This document shows, in pieces, positions 49,427-60,866 of a stretch of 64,000 nucleotides of DNA. This DNA comes from Gyromitra esculenta (lineage: Eukaryota; Ascomycota; Pezizomycetes; Pezizales; Discinaceae). Where the stretch lies: assembly GCA_038503075.1 (NCBI GenBank), contig JBCAML010000009.1:248001-312000 (forward strand), read 5' to 3'. The position numbers and the translations under genes were made by a program. The stretch's first letter is position 1. Each line of letters starts with the position of its first letter. Under the pieces are notes generated by a model. The model was given only the letters and a program-made list of their open reading frames with translations. It did no database searches and had not been told where the DNA came from.

Positions 49427-50346
49427 CCAAAAAGAGATGCGGTAATATACTGCTCCTGTCGACGAAGGCGGGCAAGCTTTTTTTCTTTCTTTCTTTCTCT
49501 TTTCAACGTTGCATGTTCCAGATACCCCATAGGCGGAAACATTTATGCATATTTTGGGCGTTTCATTATTTTCTTTCTTTCTTTATCCTACTTTGCTTCT
49601 AGACCCTCTCTCTCTAGCTTGGGTTAAAAGTTTTTACCTCATCACGAGGCTTTCTAGTTAATTCTTAGGCTTTTTCCTAGTTTGGATTTATTGGGAGGTA
49701 TTTTATGTTTTTTTGGACGACTGCATGCATCGATTTTCGCGCGCAAAAGTTTGTTGGATGGGGTGGCAGATTGTTTTTTTGTTTGGTTCGCATATTTGCA
49801 TAGTTTGACAGCGTGGTTAGATTTGCGGTTGGAAACATTATTTGGATGTGATAGGAAGCTTAAGGTTGTTTCGAGTTGAAGCGGTTTATTAGGTGTATGC
49901 GGTATAGGAGGGGCAGTAAGGCTCAGCACCTTTCGATAGGGATCTAGACTGTCGGGGACTGAGGAAGCTAAGAAGGCGTGGTATGGAACGAAATAGTAAC
50001 CCTTTTTTTGGAGCTGGTGTAGTAATTATGGGGAATTACCAAATTTGTTTGTACGAATAACTAGTTATTGTGGTGGTGGTAATTGGTTTTAGTAATTTAA
50101 AGTGCTCTGTGTTGAACTGCAGCTACATATATGCAGTATCTAAGAAAAGTCGTAGTGGTACAAATATCCATAAACATTCTCTTATAACTTGTGCCTGCGT
50201 GCATATAATTACGCCCACGTGCGTACTAAGTTAAGAATTAAATATAAGTGTCGTTAACTTCGTTAGTGGTAAGATACTGATATGTACAAATGAAAAATAA
50301 AATAAAAATTTATACATAATTATACAAGAACTCAAAAGCCCTCCTA
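49427..50346. other. intergenic region between convergent genes
   Basis: AT-rich with CTTT repeats near 49486-49500 and 49570-49586. It holds the 3' flanks of the F-box gene (plus) and the membrane protein (minus). No gene is seen. Confidence 0.45.
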
Positions 50347-51701
50347 TTAACGGTTTGCAGTGGTAACTGTTGCGCTAGCCCCCATTCTCCATTGACCGTC
50401 CTTGAGTGGACTCTCATCGTTATCGATATCTACACCAAGCCCCTGAGTTTGGCTTCTATTGCTGCTCTGATCGTCTTCGATGGGATGGCTATCGACAATG
50501 ACGTCCTTTTGAGTGTGTACCACCAAACTAGGATCCGCATGGTTCTTGATCCCCGAAGACTGCATGCCGCTGGACTGGAGTTCAAACTCTCGGCCAAGCT
50601 TCCCATCTCGGGCAATCTTGGTGATAAGTTTAGCCATCGAGAGCTCAATCTTCAATTTGACGATATATGCGAAAGGGTGAAGTTGGATATATCTAGTTTT
50701 TTTTTCTCTATTAGCTGAAAGTCTTGTAGAATAGATAAAATTTTCTGAACTGATAATGAACCTGGGGTTGGCGTTGGGGGACCTACACGGCGCCGTTACT
50801 CAAACTCATGCATCCAATGATAACGCACTGGCGATCATGTTAGTTCGATGTTTCAACCAATGCATATGGGTGGAGAAAAAACTTACGTCCATAGCGAGCG
50901 AAACAACGATAATGCGAACGTTGAACGTTACCAGCCTATCGTATTTGGTATGGCCTTGCGCAACCAATCGTTCCCGAACCACCTTGACGAAATACCAATT
51001 CAATGCTGCATCGACGATTAGGATAAATATTTTTTCCACCCTGTCCCAGACTCTATTGATCGCCACAAACCTGCAAAAGAGTCAGTAACTCGAATCTCAA
51101 TCGAAGAACGAATGCGGAGGACTTGTTTCATACTTGGGATGCACGCCTACATGTGCTGGGATCCATATACAGAAAACACTAATGTTGATGCATGTTATCA
51201 GAGCAGCAGTGCCCCACTTGATTCGATTTGCCTTCCGTTGGTCGAACATTACAACCGCGCATCGATTGATGATAATTTGCATAAGAAGCTGGACTTGGAA
51301 AATCCAGAAAGTAACTGAATCGAGCGAGGTAGTTTTTAGAAACGTAGCCAGCAGAAATAATCGGTTATGAGGTTATTAACTTACGCAATGTGATGGCATA
51401 TGGAATACTGTTGCGATACCATGTTAGTTTTCAAGTACCCTCCTAACAAAATCATAATATCAATGGTAACTTACTCTAGAGTAACAGTATTGGTCAACAA
51501 CAACCACGCTTGAAGTACAAGCGCAGAGCAAACAAACATTTCTCCCCAGATCATATAGACGAAGACGGACTTCCATGGTTTCCTGATGCTTTTGGTTTGT
51601 TTGAAGGCCTCCCAGCCAGTCAGAAACCCGACTCCAACTGTAATCCCGGCCACAAAGGAAGCGATCTTGATGTCGGAGAGAGTTGAGTTTACGTCCGCCA
51701 T
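50347..51701 (-). CDS. fungal integral membrane protein of unknown function
   Basis: Six exons on the minus strand (51701-51475, 51407-51385, 51314-51134, 51070-50887, 50827-50787, 50692-50347) give 333 residues. About six to seven hydrophobic segments cover residues 10-235, for example IASFVAGITVGVGFLTGW, FVYMIWGEMFVCSALVLQAW, AALITCINISVFCIWIPAH and IFILIVDAALNWYFVKVV. They are followed by TKYDRLVTFNVRIIVVSLAMD and a soluble Ser/Asp-rich tail with HPFAYIVKLKIELSMA. The pattern matches a widespread but uncharacterised family of ascomycete multi-pass proteins. I know no function for it. Two exons are tiny (23 and 41 nt), yet all six joins keep the frame and most donors are GTAAGT or GTATGA. 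The TM-loop signature NRVWDRVEKIF with NWYF is the most family-like part. Confidence 0.88.
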
Positions 51702-52506
51702 TTTAAATAACGTGTCTATAGACAAGAGAAACGATGGTTAAGAAGTAGCGCGTGCTGGACCTGTAGGATGTCTAGGACTATAAAGGGTCCAGTTGCTTAG
51801 AGAAGCAAAGGTTGCTAGGTTTGTAGAGTTGAAAGCTATGATACCGACGGATTGTCCGACGGCGGGAGCTAGTAAAGCCAATGGTTATATAGTGAACTTC
51901 AGTCATCAGGATGGCGAATCGCGCAAAACGTCTCCTTTTTCTGAAAAATTCAAAACTCAGACAGGGATATCAAGAGATAGACTGGCGGTCAAAACCTAAG
52001 GCTAGATGGTCCTACGCCCTTAGTTGATGGTCCTAGATATTCGAGGCTCGAGCACATATTCCCCTCTTTCGAAAATTCGACACCGCGAGGCCCTATATAC
52101 CTAGAGTCCGAAGATACAAAAAAGGTTTCAAAAGCAAGACGTGTACCCGGGAATTTGTGTCCACTATTATAGCCTTGTATGCAATATATTCTGAAAGGTA
52201 CCCAGGAACCAGTATCGGAATACAAGTTCGTTTAGGAAGCTCCCACTGTCTCCGAATTTTTGAAAACCGACCTTACCGCTCCGGTGAATGCCCCACCGAA
52301 AAAGAGATCTAGCTCCAGCGAAGGAGCTCTATTGGATGTTGAGAAGGAGTGGGGGGAATCCATAATCATGGATCTCTATCTTGGCATTTGGTCATTAATT
52401 TGTCCGTGTCTTATGGTACTCGTAGAGTAGAGTAGAGGGCACCGTCGATCAGTCAAAGATACATTTATGTGATCCTTAGCTACTACATATTAGGCACCTG
52501 ATCCTC
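51702..52506. other. intergenic region
   Basis: Contains the promoter of the membrane protein to the left. Open frames at 51793-51999 (plus) and 51989-52225 (minus) show nothing recognisable. Confidence 0.4.
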
Positions 52507-53262
52507 CTAGAACCAGTTGTTTTGCAACTCGAACGCCAGCTTAGGGGAGGTGAATAGCCAAGAGGAGGCATGGCAAGTGGCCTTGAAACTGTGCACCTTC
52601 AATTTTGGGTTGAACATGGTCAAAGCAGCAAAATTCCCTATAAGGGTATAACTAACGGAGGCTGTTCGCTCTACTATCGAAATAGTGCAAACGCTACTAA
52701 AGTTTGGGCTGTACTCCAAACAGTAGAGTGCTCGCTGATTTGATGTGTTGAAGCTTTGTGGAGGCGGAACGCCTCCAATGTAGTCTTCATACCGAGGCTT
52801 TAGTGAGACATCCACGTTGCCGGATCTCGTTCCGAAGGCTATTTCGCATAACCGGTGTTCGCAGCGAGGTTGCGCTCCTTTTTTCGTCTTACCTGTGCGA
52901 AATAGTGGCGAATCCCTAGCTTGACACATGGCAATGATGATCTCGAAAAAGCAGACATGGGTTTGACAGGATTAATAATATTCCACTATGCCCCTTTTCG
53001 GTAGTGAATTTTTTTTTTAAACGAAATACCATCACTTGGCCCCACGCTCCCGCTGTTGGACCTACAAGTGGCTTGTCTTAACACACGGCCCGCTATATAA
53101 CTTGAACGTGAGTCGCGCGTATCTTTGCTGATGTTTGTTTGGAGAATACTTGTCGTCCAGGAAAAGAACCTGGAGACATGGGCGTGTGGCTTTGTATTCT
53201 AAGCAACCATGCCCGACGCCATTGGCATTAAAGCTACACACCCCTGTCTCTGGGTTCTTGTC
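52507..53262 (-). CDS. candidate gene of unknown function, start unresolved
   Basis: The minus strand has three exon-like blocks. Block 1 begins after a TCTTCCAG acceptor at 53262 and encodes a Cys-containing stretch (NPETGVCSFNANGVGHGCLE). Blocks 2 and 3 join across a 54-nt intron (52892-52839, donor GTAAGA) and encode FRTAFGTRSGNVDVSLKPRY, ending in TAG at 52507. Codon texture looks coding, and the intron join preserves frame. I found no start codon exon upstream and no satisfactory join between blocks 1 and 2. It could be a real gene with a missed first exon or a decayed one. I do not recognise the family. Confidence 0.33.
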
Positions 53263-56242
53263 CTGGAAGACAAGAGACAATGATATAACGATCAATTAGT
53301 TTGCTGTGTAGTTATTGAAACAAGCCACAGGAAGCTAGGCACGAACCTCTCAATGTTCGATACTCGAAAGAGCCATTCTGAGCGAATTGGAGTCTTTGTC
53401 AGTCTTGTGCTTTGTGCTCAGGCTATCTTTTATCACCAGCTAATTTGCTGCTCGGGCAGTTCTACCAAGCTCTTCCTGAGCATAGTTTTTAATCCACTCT
53501 ATATCATAAAACTTGGAAATAAGAACTCTGTCAATCAGTTTGGTCCTTGACAGGCCATAGCCCTTACCCTACTCTAAATCGGGCAAACGTTAATCCTCGT
53601 TAGATGAGAACGGGCCTAGTAGAAGTTTTTATGATGGATATCGTCGATGGTATACTGGTGGGGGCCTAGAATTATAGAATTCCCCATACTCGCTCGAGTA
53701 GTGTGGGTTAATCCCTGGTTTCCTTACGTGTTCCACTACATATGAACGTTTCACAGTAATGGATCTAAGACCAACATAGTAGTAGTCTTATATGTTTGTC
53801 CGATAGAGTTAAGGATAGGCAGTGTCTTGTATGCAACCAGCAAATGGATTTGACCGCGATCATAAAATAAGGAAATCAATGGCTCACACTTTAAACATGA
53901 AGTAATGCAGCTCCTCATAAAAACAGTAGGAAAATTCGTAGATTCGATCATATTATCCGAACCCGAACATAAACACACAGGAAAACAAACAAACAAAAAA
54001 CAAGACCAGTAATCTACAAGTTCGGCGAATACAGCCATTTGCCTGCTCTTTGCAGTTTAACAAGTTTTCCACATACTACACTACTCTTCATGTGCGTAAC
54101 TCGGTCGATTTGCCCCTATGGCTTTTTTGTACTCCAAGAATGGTGTCTATCTCCCAACGCGTAAAGGTTAACGGGGGCTTTATGTGGCGAGATGGGCTGA
54201 CAATCATGTTCTCCGGACTAGAACTAACATTAAATCGTAACCTAATGGCCCAACGGCTTTTATAACGGGATAGTTCGTACCGCTTCTCCATATCTCCGGA
54301 CCAATCTGGTCTTGCGTTTTAATTTTTAAAAATTATAAGAATATAGCTCGCTGTGATATAGATAGGTGGTCAATGCGTGACGGGCAGGCTGTTGTTCCTG
54401 AAATCTACGGCTATCTATCGCTCGCCTTACCAGGATAATTCTAGATCCGTTCACATGCTCAGTGAAAATTGCCCGTAAAGATTGAAAGCACAATCTTGGC
54501 TGATACTCGAATCATGAAGAGCCTGCGAAAAAAATTACTTGTTTCGATTGCTACAGAAGTCGAAATTGACCAGGATTCGGGAATCTTTGAGGGCCATCTC
54601 GGTAGGCCTATTCAGGTGCCGAGGTAGGTGTGTGGGGTACACAATTTAAGACGCATCGGAACCTAACTAGGCACTTTAATTTAGCTATGTGGAGTTTATG
54701 ACCTGTTCAGATATCAGCACACTCTGCGCTGCGAAATACTAGAGATAATTATAAACCATAAATTCAGAGCTTCAGGCACAATTGCGAAGTTGCTAGCTCG
54801 CAACTGGGGAAGCGAGATCCAAGCTTTATTCCCGAGTCGCTTCAGCTCGCTTCTCTACTAACAAGATATAGTAGAAATGATAGTGATTGTGGTACGTAAA
54901 TGCCAGTATGTGCTGGGTCGGAGTGGTTAGCAAGACGGCATAGACCGATTTACTTCGTTATTGTTGTAATCATCTTTTGGGTGAGAGCTACATAATATTA
55001 TAGTTCTGATATCAGCCTGTCACTCTCCTTGAGTAATAAATAAATCTCCACGACGAAAGCTCAGCCCTAAGTCTAGTGATTTGTTAACAGCTTCTTGTTG
55101 CGAAATGTTCAAAGGTGCTATCATGCGAACTTTGGCGTTTTGTATTCAGCAGGTTACTGATTATTTAAAACGCTAGAACTAGCCTCAAATAATTGCAATT
55201 TTGCCCCGTTACACTGGAATCGCCAGGAGGGTATTCTAATCAAATTCAAACCACTTCAAACCATTGCAGGTCCGTGCCAAGGCGTCAACGTTGGCACCAA
55301 AATAGTGGGTACGAACTAGTTCGGGCCGACAGCTGCCCTACTCTACTCTAGAGTACTGCACTAAAGCAGGTTAATTGGTTAATGCATAAGTGTGGGTATT
55401 TAACCACGGCACGGTCCGCGATTGACGTTTTATAAAGTTACAAGAGAAAAGGAGACACTTACTAAGTTAAGCTGCAATAAGAAAGGAGCATAAATCTTTG
55501 CGAAGCTAAATTCCTTTCCAGGTTCGGAGTATACATATATATATATCTCAGTCTGATATAATCAGTTACCAGGATTGCTGCTGGTTAGTAGGTTTAATAC
55601 TGAAACTTACCGATTAAACAAGCCTTTTCTAGGCTAGGAAGAATGCTTGCAAGCACCCACGTGCGCACCCCTGGCTCAACCGTTGGATATCGTCAACCAC
55701 TTTAGCTAGAGATACATGTAAGTACACATAGAGCACATATGTTTACAAGCTTTTTAAATAGCAATTTGTAAGTCATGTATACTTTAGGCGAAAGCAAATG
55801 TCCTCAGTACCAGGACATACGTCATAAGTTGTTTGACCAGAGCGTCGCTCTGAGGTAAACCGGGAATTAAACTACAGAAATAGACCACGGAACAAGGGTT
55901 CTTAGTGTCCCGAGAATAATGCAACTAAATAGATATTGTATAAGTGAACAGCTTCCCCCGAGATTGGTGGCGCTTTTAGCTCCTCCAGTTTGTTGGGGAA
56001 ACAACGTTAACCGTGTCGCTCACCAGCCAACCGTTTCTCGCATAGTTACCTGGTTTTGTGAAAGCTCTTCTTTTACGTCTCAAAGATTGTGCTTGTTCTT
56101 AATAGGGTCTGTACTTTTGGCTTGACTTCTAAGCAAACTTCTTCGTGTCTAGTGAGCTAACTCAACCTGTCGTGAGTTGGCATCTAGAAGTTCTAGTGGG
56201 GGTCGACTAGAACCAGCAACCTCGCAGCACGAGATTTACACC
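53263..56242. other. gene-poor AT-rich region
   Basis: No supportable gene in about 3 kb. Open frames are short, and the stretch from 54300 to 55900 has dense stops on all strands. Confidence 0.45.
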
Positions 56243-57519
56243 ATGTCCCGTACCAAAATCCACACAATACTTTTTTGCATGCTTCTCCTACTTACCTCCA
56301 CTACTGGAATCCCGCTGTCTTCAAGTCTACGGAGAGCGATAGATATTGTAACTAATTGGGACGCTGCAATGATGTTCGAACATGGCCATGTGTAATCATT
56401 ACCTATCAGAAATCTGGACTCTATATGTGATTACTGATTGCTGGATTCTTTTTTTTTTTTCTTGCAGATAGCATTAAGCGGAAGTTCATTCCATTATTAA
56501 TCGTCGCCGGCTAGGCTTTAGGATCGACAGTCGCGGGGATGTCATAAAAATCAAATTAAAGAAAAAGCCAAAGTCCCATCAAAATCTGTGTCCAAACCAA
56601 AAGCAACAAAGCCTGTGTATACGGCCACAGTAAACTCTATAATTACAAAGAAGCCAACTACAATGAAGCTGTCAACAACAAAGCCAACTACCACATCAAA
56701 ACCCACCACAACTTCGACGACAAAATCGACCACGGCATCAAAGCCAACTACAGCAAAATCTTCAACTACAGGCAGAGCGAAGCCAAAAACGACATATTAA
56801 CTCATAGGCATTGACCAAATGCCTTTATCAACACCTGCGTTTGGGGGAGGGTTTCCACAAACAAATGAAAACAAAAGTACAGTAAGAAAAGCAATTGTTA
56901 GAGTTGGCGTCAGAGTCAGATTTGCTGTGGGTGCTGAAACTAGCATGTACCTAAACATTCAAACTAGGAGAACAGGCTCTGCCATTGACCTTCAAACAGG
57001 TATAAAACTCGGAGTTGGAACTGTTGTCGGGACCCAATAACAGGTATGCCGCCAAGCTCTCAGCCAAGTACCGATGCCGATGCCGATACTGGGGATGACA
57101 TCAACTAAATTACCAGCCGACCGGCAGGATCCCAACCTGGAGGAGTTGTGCCTACCCTAAGCAAGTATCTCGGGAATTGCCTTGAAAATCCTGGGTACGC
57201 GCTTGATCAAAACTTACCCCTTCTTGTTAATAAAAACACGCCTGGCAGCTTGTTAGTAGGGCAACCTAGTGGGCATGATGAAATTATGAATCCAGTGACT
57301 GATTGCCATTAGATCGACAAAATGCTGCCACTGTAAACATTATAGACTCTGCCACTACTGGCTTTTCAATAAATATAGAGACGAGTACAGCAGGAGTCAA
57401 TACAGGTCTCGCGGCTAGTTTACAACCTGATTCCGCTGCCGAGTCTAGACTTGAAATAGGCTTAGAAACCGACGTATCAATTGACACCGGAAATGGTATG
57501 TTGGGGGCGGTGATTTAGA
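56243..57519 (+). pseudogene. decayed gene for a secreted Thr-rich wall-type protein
   Basis: The first exon-like block encodes a signal peptide (SRTKIHTILFCMLLLLTSTTG) and runs to a GTGTAA donor candidate near 56391. A good acceptor (TTTTTTCTTGCAG) follows at 56467, but every frame after it hits a stop within about 20 codons. From 56560 the sequence again encodes a low-complexity stretch of Lys-Pro-Thr-Thr repeats (56588-56800). Gly/Val/Thr-rich pieces follow (GSAIDLQTGIKLGVGTVVG; FSINIETSTAGVNTGLAAS), separated by stops near 56798, 57038 and 57517. The order signal peptide, Thr/Pro-rich stalk and Gly-rich repeats fits a surface or secreted protein. Multiple stops indicate a pseudogene, unless further introns were missed. 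Confidence 0.48.
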
Positions 57520-57859
57520 CCCCACAATTGAATTCCCATTAGATCAATAATCTGATAGTCTCGATACGAGTGGCGCCACCACAATAGGAGGTGCTTATGA
57601 CGAACAGGCCGGTATGACGATAAGCCCCTTAGTTGGTGCTGGCACTGGTGTGGGAGCTGTTGTGGTGCCAGTGGTTTACTAATATCGCTTCGGATAAAAA
57701 GATGGGTGTATGTCGTGATAGTATCTGATTTTTGTGGTATGTTTTTTGGAATAGAAAGATAGGGCATTTGCCGAAATCTATAGAAGAAAGCCACTGATAT
57801 GGCGGATAATATTCGTTCCAGATCTTTGCTTATAAATGTATCGTATGTTTATGTAGATA
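57520..57859. other. 3' flank of the decayed secreted-protein gene
   Basis: In-frame-like Gly/Val-rich pieces continue weakly to about 57680 (for example GAGTGVGAVVVPVVY) and then end. No gene is seen after that. Confidence 0.35.
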
Positions 57860-57982
57860 TCGAATTTATAGTCTCGCAGCCGACTTGTCACGTGATAATC
57901 CTTTCTAATATTGGGTGAAAGAGCTCCACCAAATACTCTGGGTTTAGCGAATGAACGTCTGATTGCGATACTATCGAATCTA
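57860..57982 (-). mobile_element. MITE copy 2 (105 bp), inverted relative to copy 1
   Basis: The element 57869-57973 starts with TAGTCTCGCA and ends with TGCGATACTA, so its inverted repeats match at 9 of 10 positions. Flanks TCGAATTTA (57860-57868) and TCGAATCTA (57974-57982) form a 9-bp target-site duplication with one transition. Read in reverse complement it aligns along its whole length with 36088-36206, sharing CATTCATTCGCTAAA-like, GGTGGAGCTCTT and GAAAGGATT blocks and the CACGTGA palindrome. It has no coding capacity. Confidence 0.8.
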
Positions 57983-60866
57983 GTGCCTTTTTATTTGGAG
58001 GTTTAGGGGTTTCTAGTCCAGGGGAAAAGGAGATGTTTGATGAGTACGGATTTCTCGCTTCGTTTCTCGTTTAGTATTCACCTTAATGGGCCGTACATAT
58101 ATGTACCCGCCAGATGCGATACTCCAGGTTCGATCGAACGTTCTAGAGCGATTCTCGGGTAATCAATTGTCCGTGAGTTAGGGGTTTGGGTTCTTTTATA
58201 GGATATACATGTGGGCGAGGATTTATCACTGTAGTAAACCTCCCATTCTTAGGGTTTCGTTATAATATTAATGTACTCCTCTACTATCCAGAAGATAGAA
58301 CTGGCATTATGCGTTTCTAAGGGAATGTTTAAAATAATTTTGTCTAGTGTTTTTGGCACAGTCGTAAAATACGAGTGATATTTCATGAAAAATATCAACC
58401 AACAACTATGCCGAAAACGTAGTGCGCTACGGACCTTTATGCGTAAGAAAAAATATAGCCATAGGCTCCCCACAAACAGCCCCTGTTACTAGAGGTATAG
58501 TATGAATTAATTAACTGGATATATTTGCTGCTATATTGTTAAGGAATGCCAACTTGATTCTGGAGAACTGCTGTATTTGCTGTAGTAATCTAGAACTAAC
58601 TCGGCCTTTTTCGGAACACCGCACATATATCATATTAACCCCATTCCTGTCTTCGTACTGTTTTGCGACCAGGACGTATATCGCGTGTACATGTATAACG
58701 CAACAGAACCTTAAAGTTTTGACGGCTACCGAAGCTTTTATATCTTCCCCCAATTCTATAAATTCACTTGCGGAGACATGCTACCGAGGCTAGTCGCACT
58801 GGATACCATGTAACTTGAATACCTTGTAGCATACGTCGTTCGGGCGCATGATTCAGTAGTATAATATATATGTATCTTATTCGCATTGAGATGGTCCTGG
58901 CTTCGACTCCCAGTAGGTCCAACAACAATCCTCTCGACGGGCGATAGTCTAAGGGTCATTGCTCACGAAGTATTTCGTTTCTTTGGGTAGGTCTCGCATC
59001 GGGTAAAGGAGTGGGGTGAAAGCTTGCAGGAAATCGGTAGCTCATAGTCAGCACAGTGAAATCAACACGGGATGTATGGTCTCGCACTTGGTCTCTCTCG
59101 CGCGGCTTGTTACGGATCCTAGGCAGCGGCCTAGGGTAGTGGATATGGGGAAGTATGATGCACAATCTAAACAAAAGTGAAATAATAGGAGGTGTAAGGA
59201 CCAAAAGAAAACTGAACTTAATAGCGATTAAGATCAACGAGAGTAGTAGAACGCACGACTAGGCGACAAAGGCGGCTAGGCGGTGGATTGAAGGTATTGG
59301 TAGTTGCGGTACATTATATGAGTTTAATCGCTTTATGAGGACTCGCTCTTGGCCAAATTTCGTGCCCCGTTGATTGGATACTTTCATAGAGCGATTACCC
59401 TTATAAGGTAGATTATTGTAAGATAGTTAAATCCTGCTAGTGGAGATGAAGTCTAACGGTAGCTCGTGAACGAAGATACGTAGGAGTTGTGGTGTTATAG
59501 ACCAATTTCTTTCTTTGCTTATTTTTTTAATTGTGCCTAGTACGTGAGCTATGGCAGTACGTACCTTTTCTTATGCCAACATCGAAAGAGTATTTGGTAG
59601 TATATTATACTGTAAAATAGAGGTGGGACATTCGACGGGGGATCGGGTGACGTTGAACGCAGTAAGCAGATCTAGTGATTTACTTTGCATGATTGGCGGT
59701 GATGGCGGGCCGTACCTGCAGCTACATGTACCTAAGTGCATACTGGTACGCGCTTATAACCCTTGGAGCAGACGGTAGGTGCATGTACAGCATTGGCGCG
59801 ACGGGGAAAGCCTGGCCATTCTACTGCTGGTTTTTAGATATTGTTTCGCGATACTGAAGTCTCGTTTCTTTCTCTAGAATGCCGTGTAATGGAAATGGGA
59901 TAGTATGTATGTTAACAGATTGCCCGATCTCGGTTGCAGAGGATAGAATATGCGGTTAACTCATAGGCTGTTAGATATGTACACAGTAGACGGTGATTTG
60001 GAGATGTTTGTAGAGGCACATTTAGATGATGGGATTTCAATTGTGATATAAAGTAAAACTTCGATCCGCTTGAGACACCGCCACAGCGCGTAGACGAACG
60101 AGTAGGTCTGTGCCACATGCTGACTGGCCAATTTCCTAGGCAGTTGCGCGACAGGGGATGGGATATGGGATGGGATGGGATCTTCTCTGCCCAACCGTCT
60201 CTTCCTCGTCAAAGTCGTTCGTTTGCTGCATTGGAGCTTTCGCATTGCTCTTGGTTCCTTCTATTCGCGTTCAGGGCGTTTACGCCGTCATCATCGTCGT
60301 CACGATCATCATCTCCCCATCTCTGTTGATCCTCATCACTTGTTTAGCATCACCGTCATTACCATACATACCATCCTCAAGCTCTCGTGAGAACACGCTG
60401 GAGACAATAGGCTTGTTTGTGATCGCGACTCGGGTTGAAGACAGTCGTGTTGTACCGTGAAATTCACTACACATCCTTTTCTTTGCACCTAGCTAAGCTA
60501 AGGCTGAAAAGCAGTCTGATCCGTCTAGGCATACCCGCATATTCTAGTGCGAGGAACAATTGGTAGTTCGTATCGTCAAAAGTAAGTATCGATCGTTGTC
60601 CCCCATTACTGCACCTGGCACATATCGCTAACCAGCGTGGGCGGTTGTTTAGCTGCTCTGCTCAGCCCCACCCGCATCGTTTAGCGTCTTCCACACCATA
60701 ACCCAACCCCAACCTTTGGGCTTTGGCTAGCATCTTGTGCGGCTGTCACAGGTCATCACCCCCGGCCGTCTTCCTTGACTTCTCTGATTTCGTGTCTGAT
60801 TCAATAGACCCTTCTGCTTCTCCCCATAACCTCGTTCGCGAGTTTTATGCTCTTGGAACTGTGGAT
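57983..60866. other. gene-poor intergenic region
   Basis: No gene can be supported. A tRNA-like block at about 58845-58920 was considered and rejected. The right end, from about 60700, is the leader of the proline-rich gene, with a pyrimidine-rich tract. Confidence 0.4.

Noticed and set aside
58845..58920. tRNA-like block with near-consensus A and B boxes and an anticodon-arm-like hairpin (loop TTCGCAT)
   Set aside because: The anticodon arm and a 5-nt variable loop fit, but the D arm would need a loop of about 20 nt. The T stem has a C-C mismatch and the acceptor strands do not pair. At best it is a decayed tRNA.
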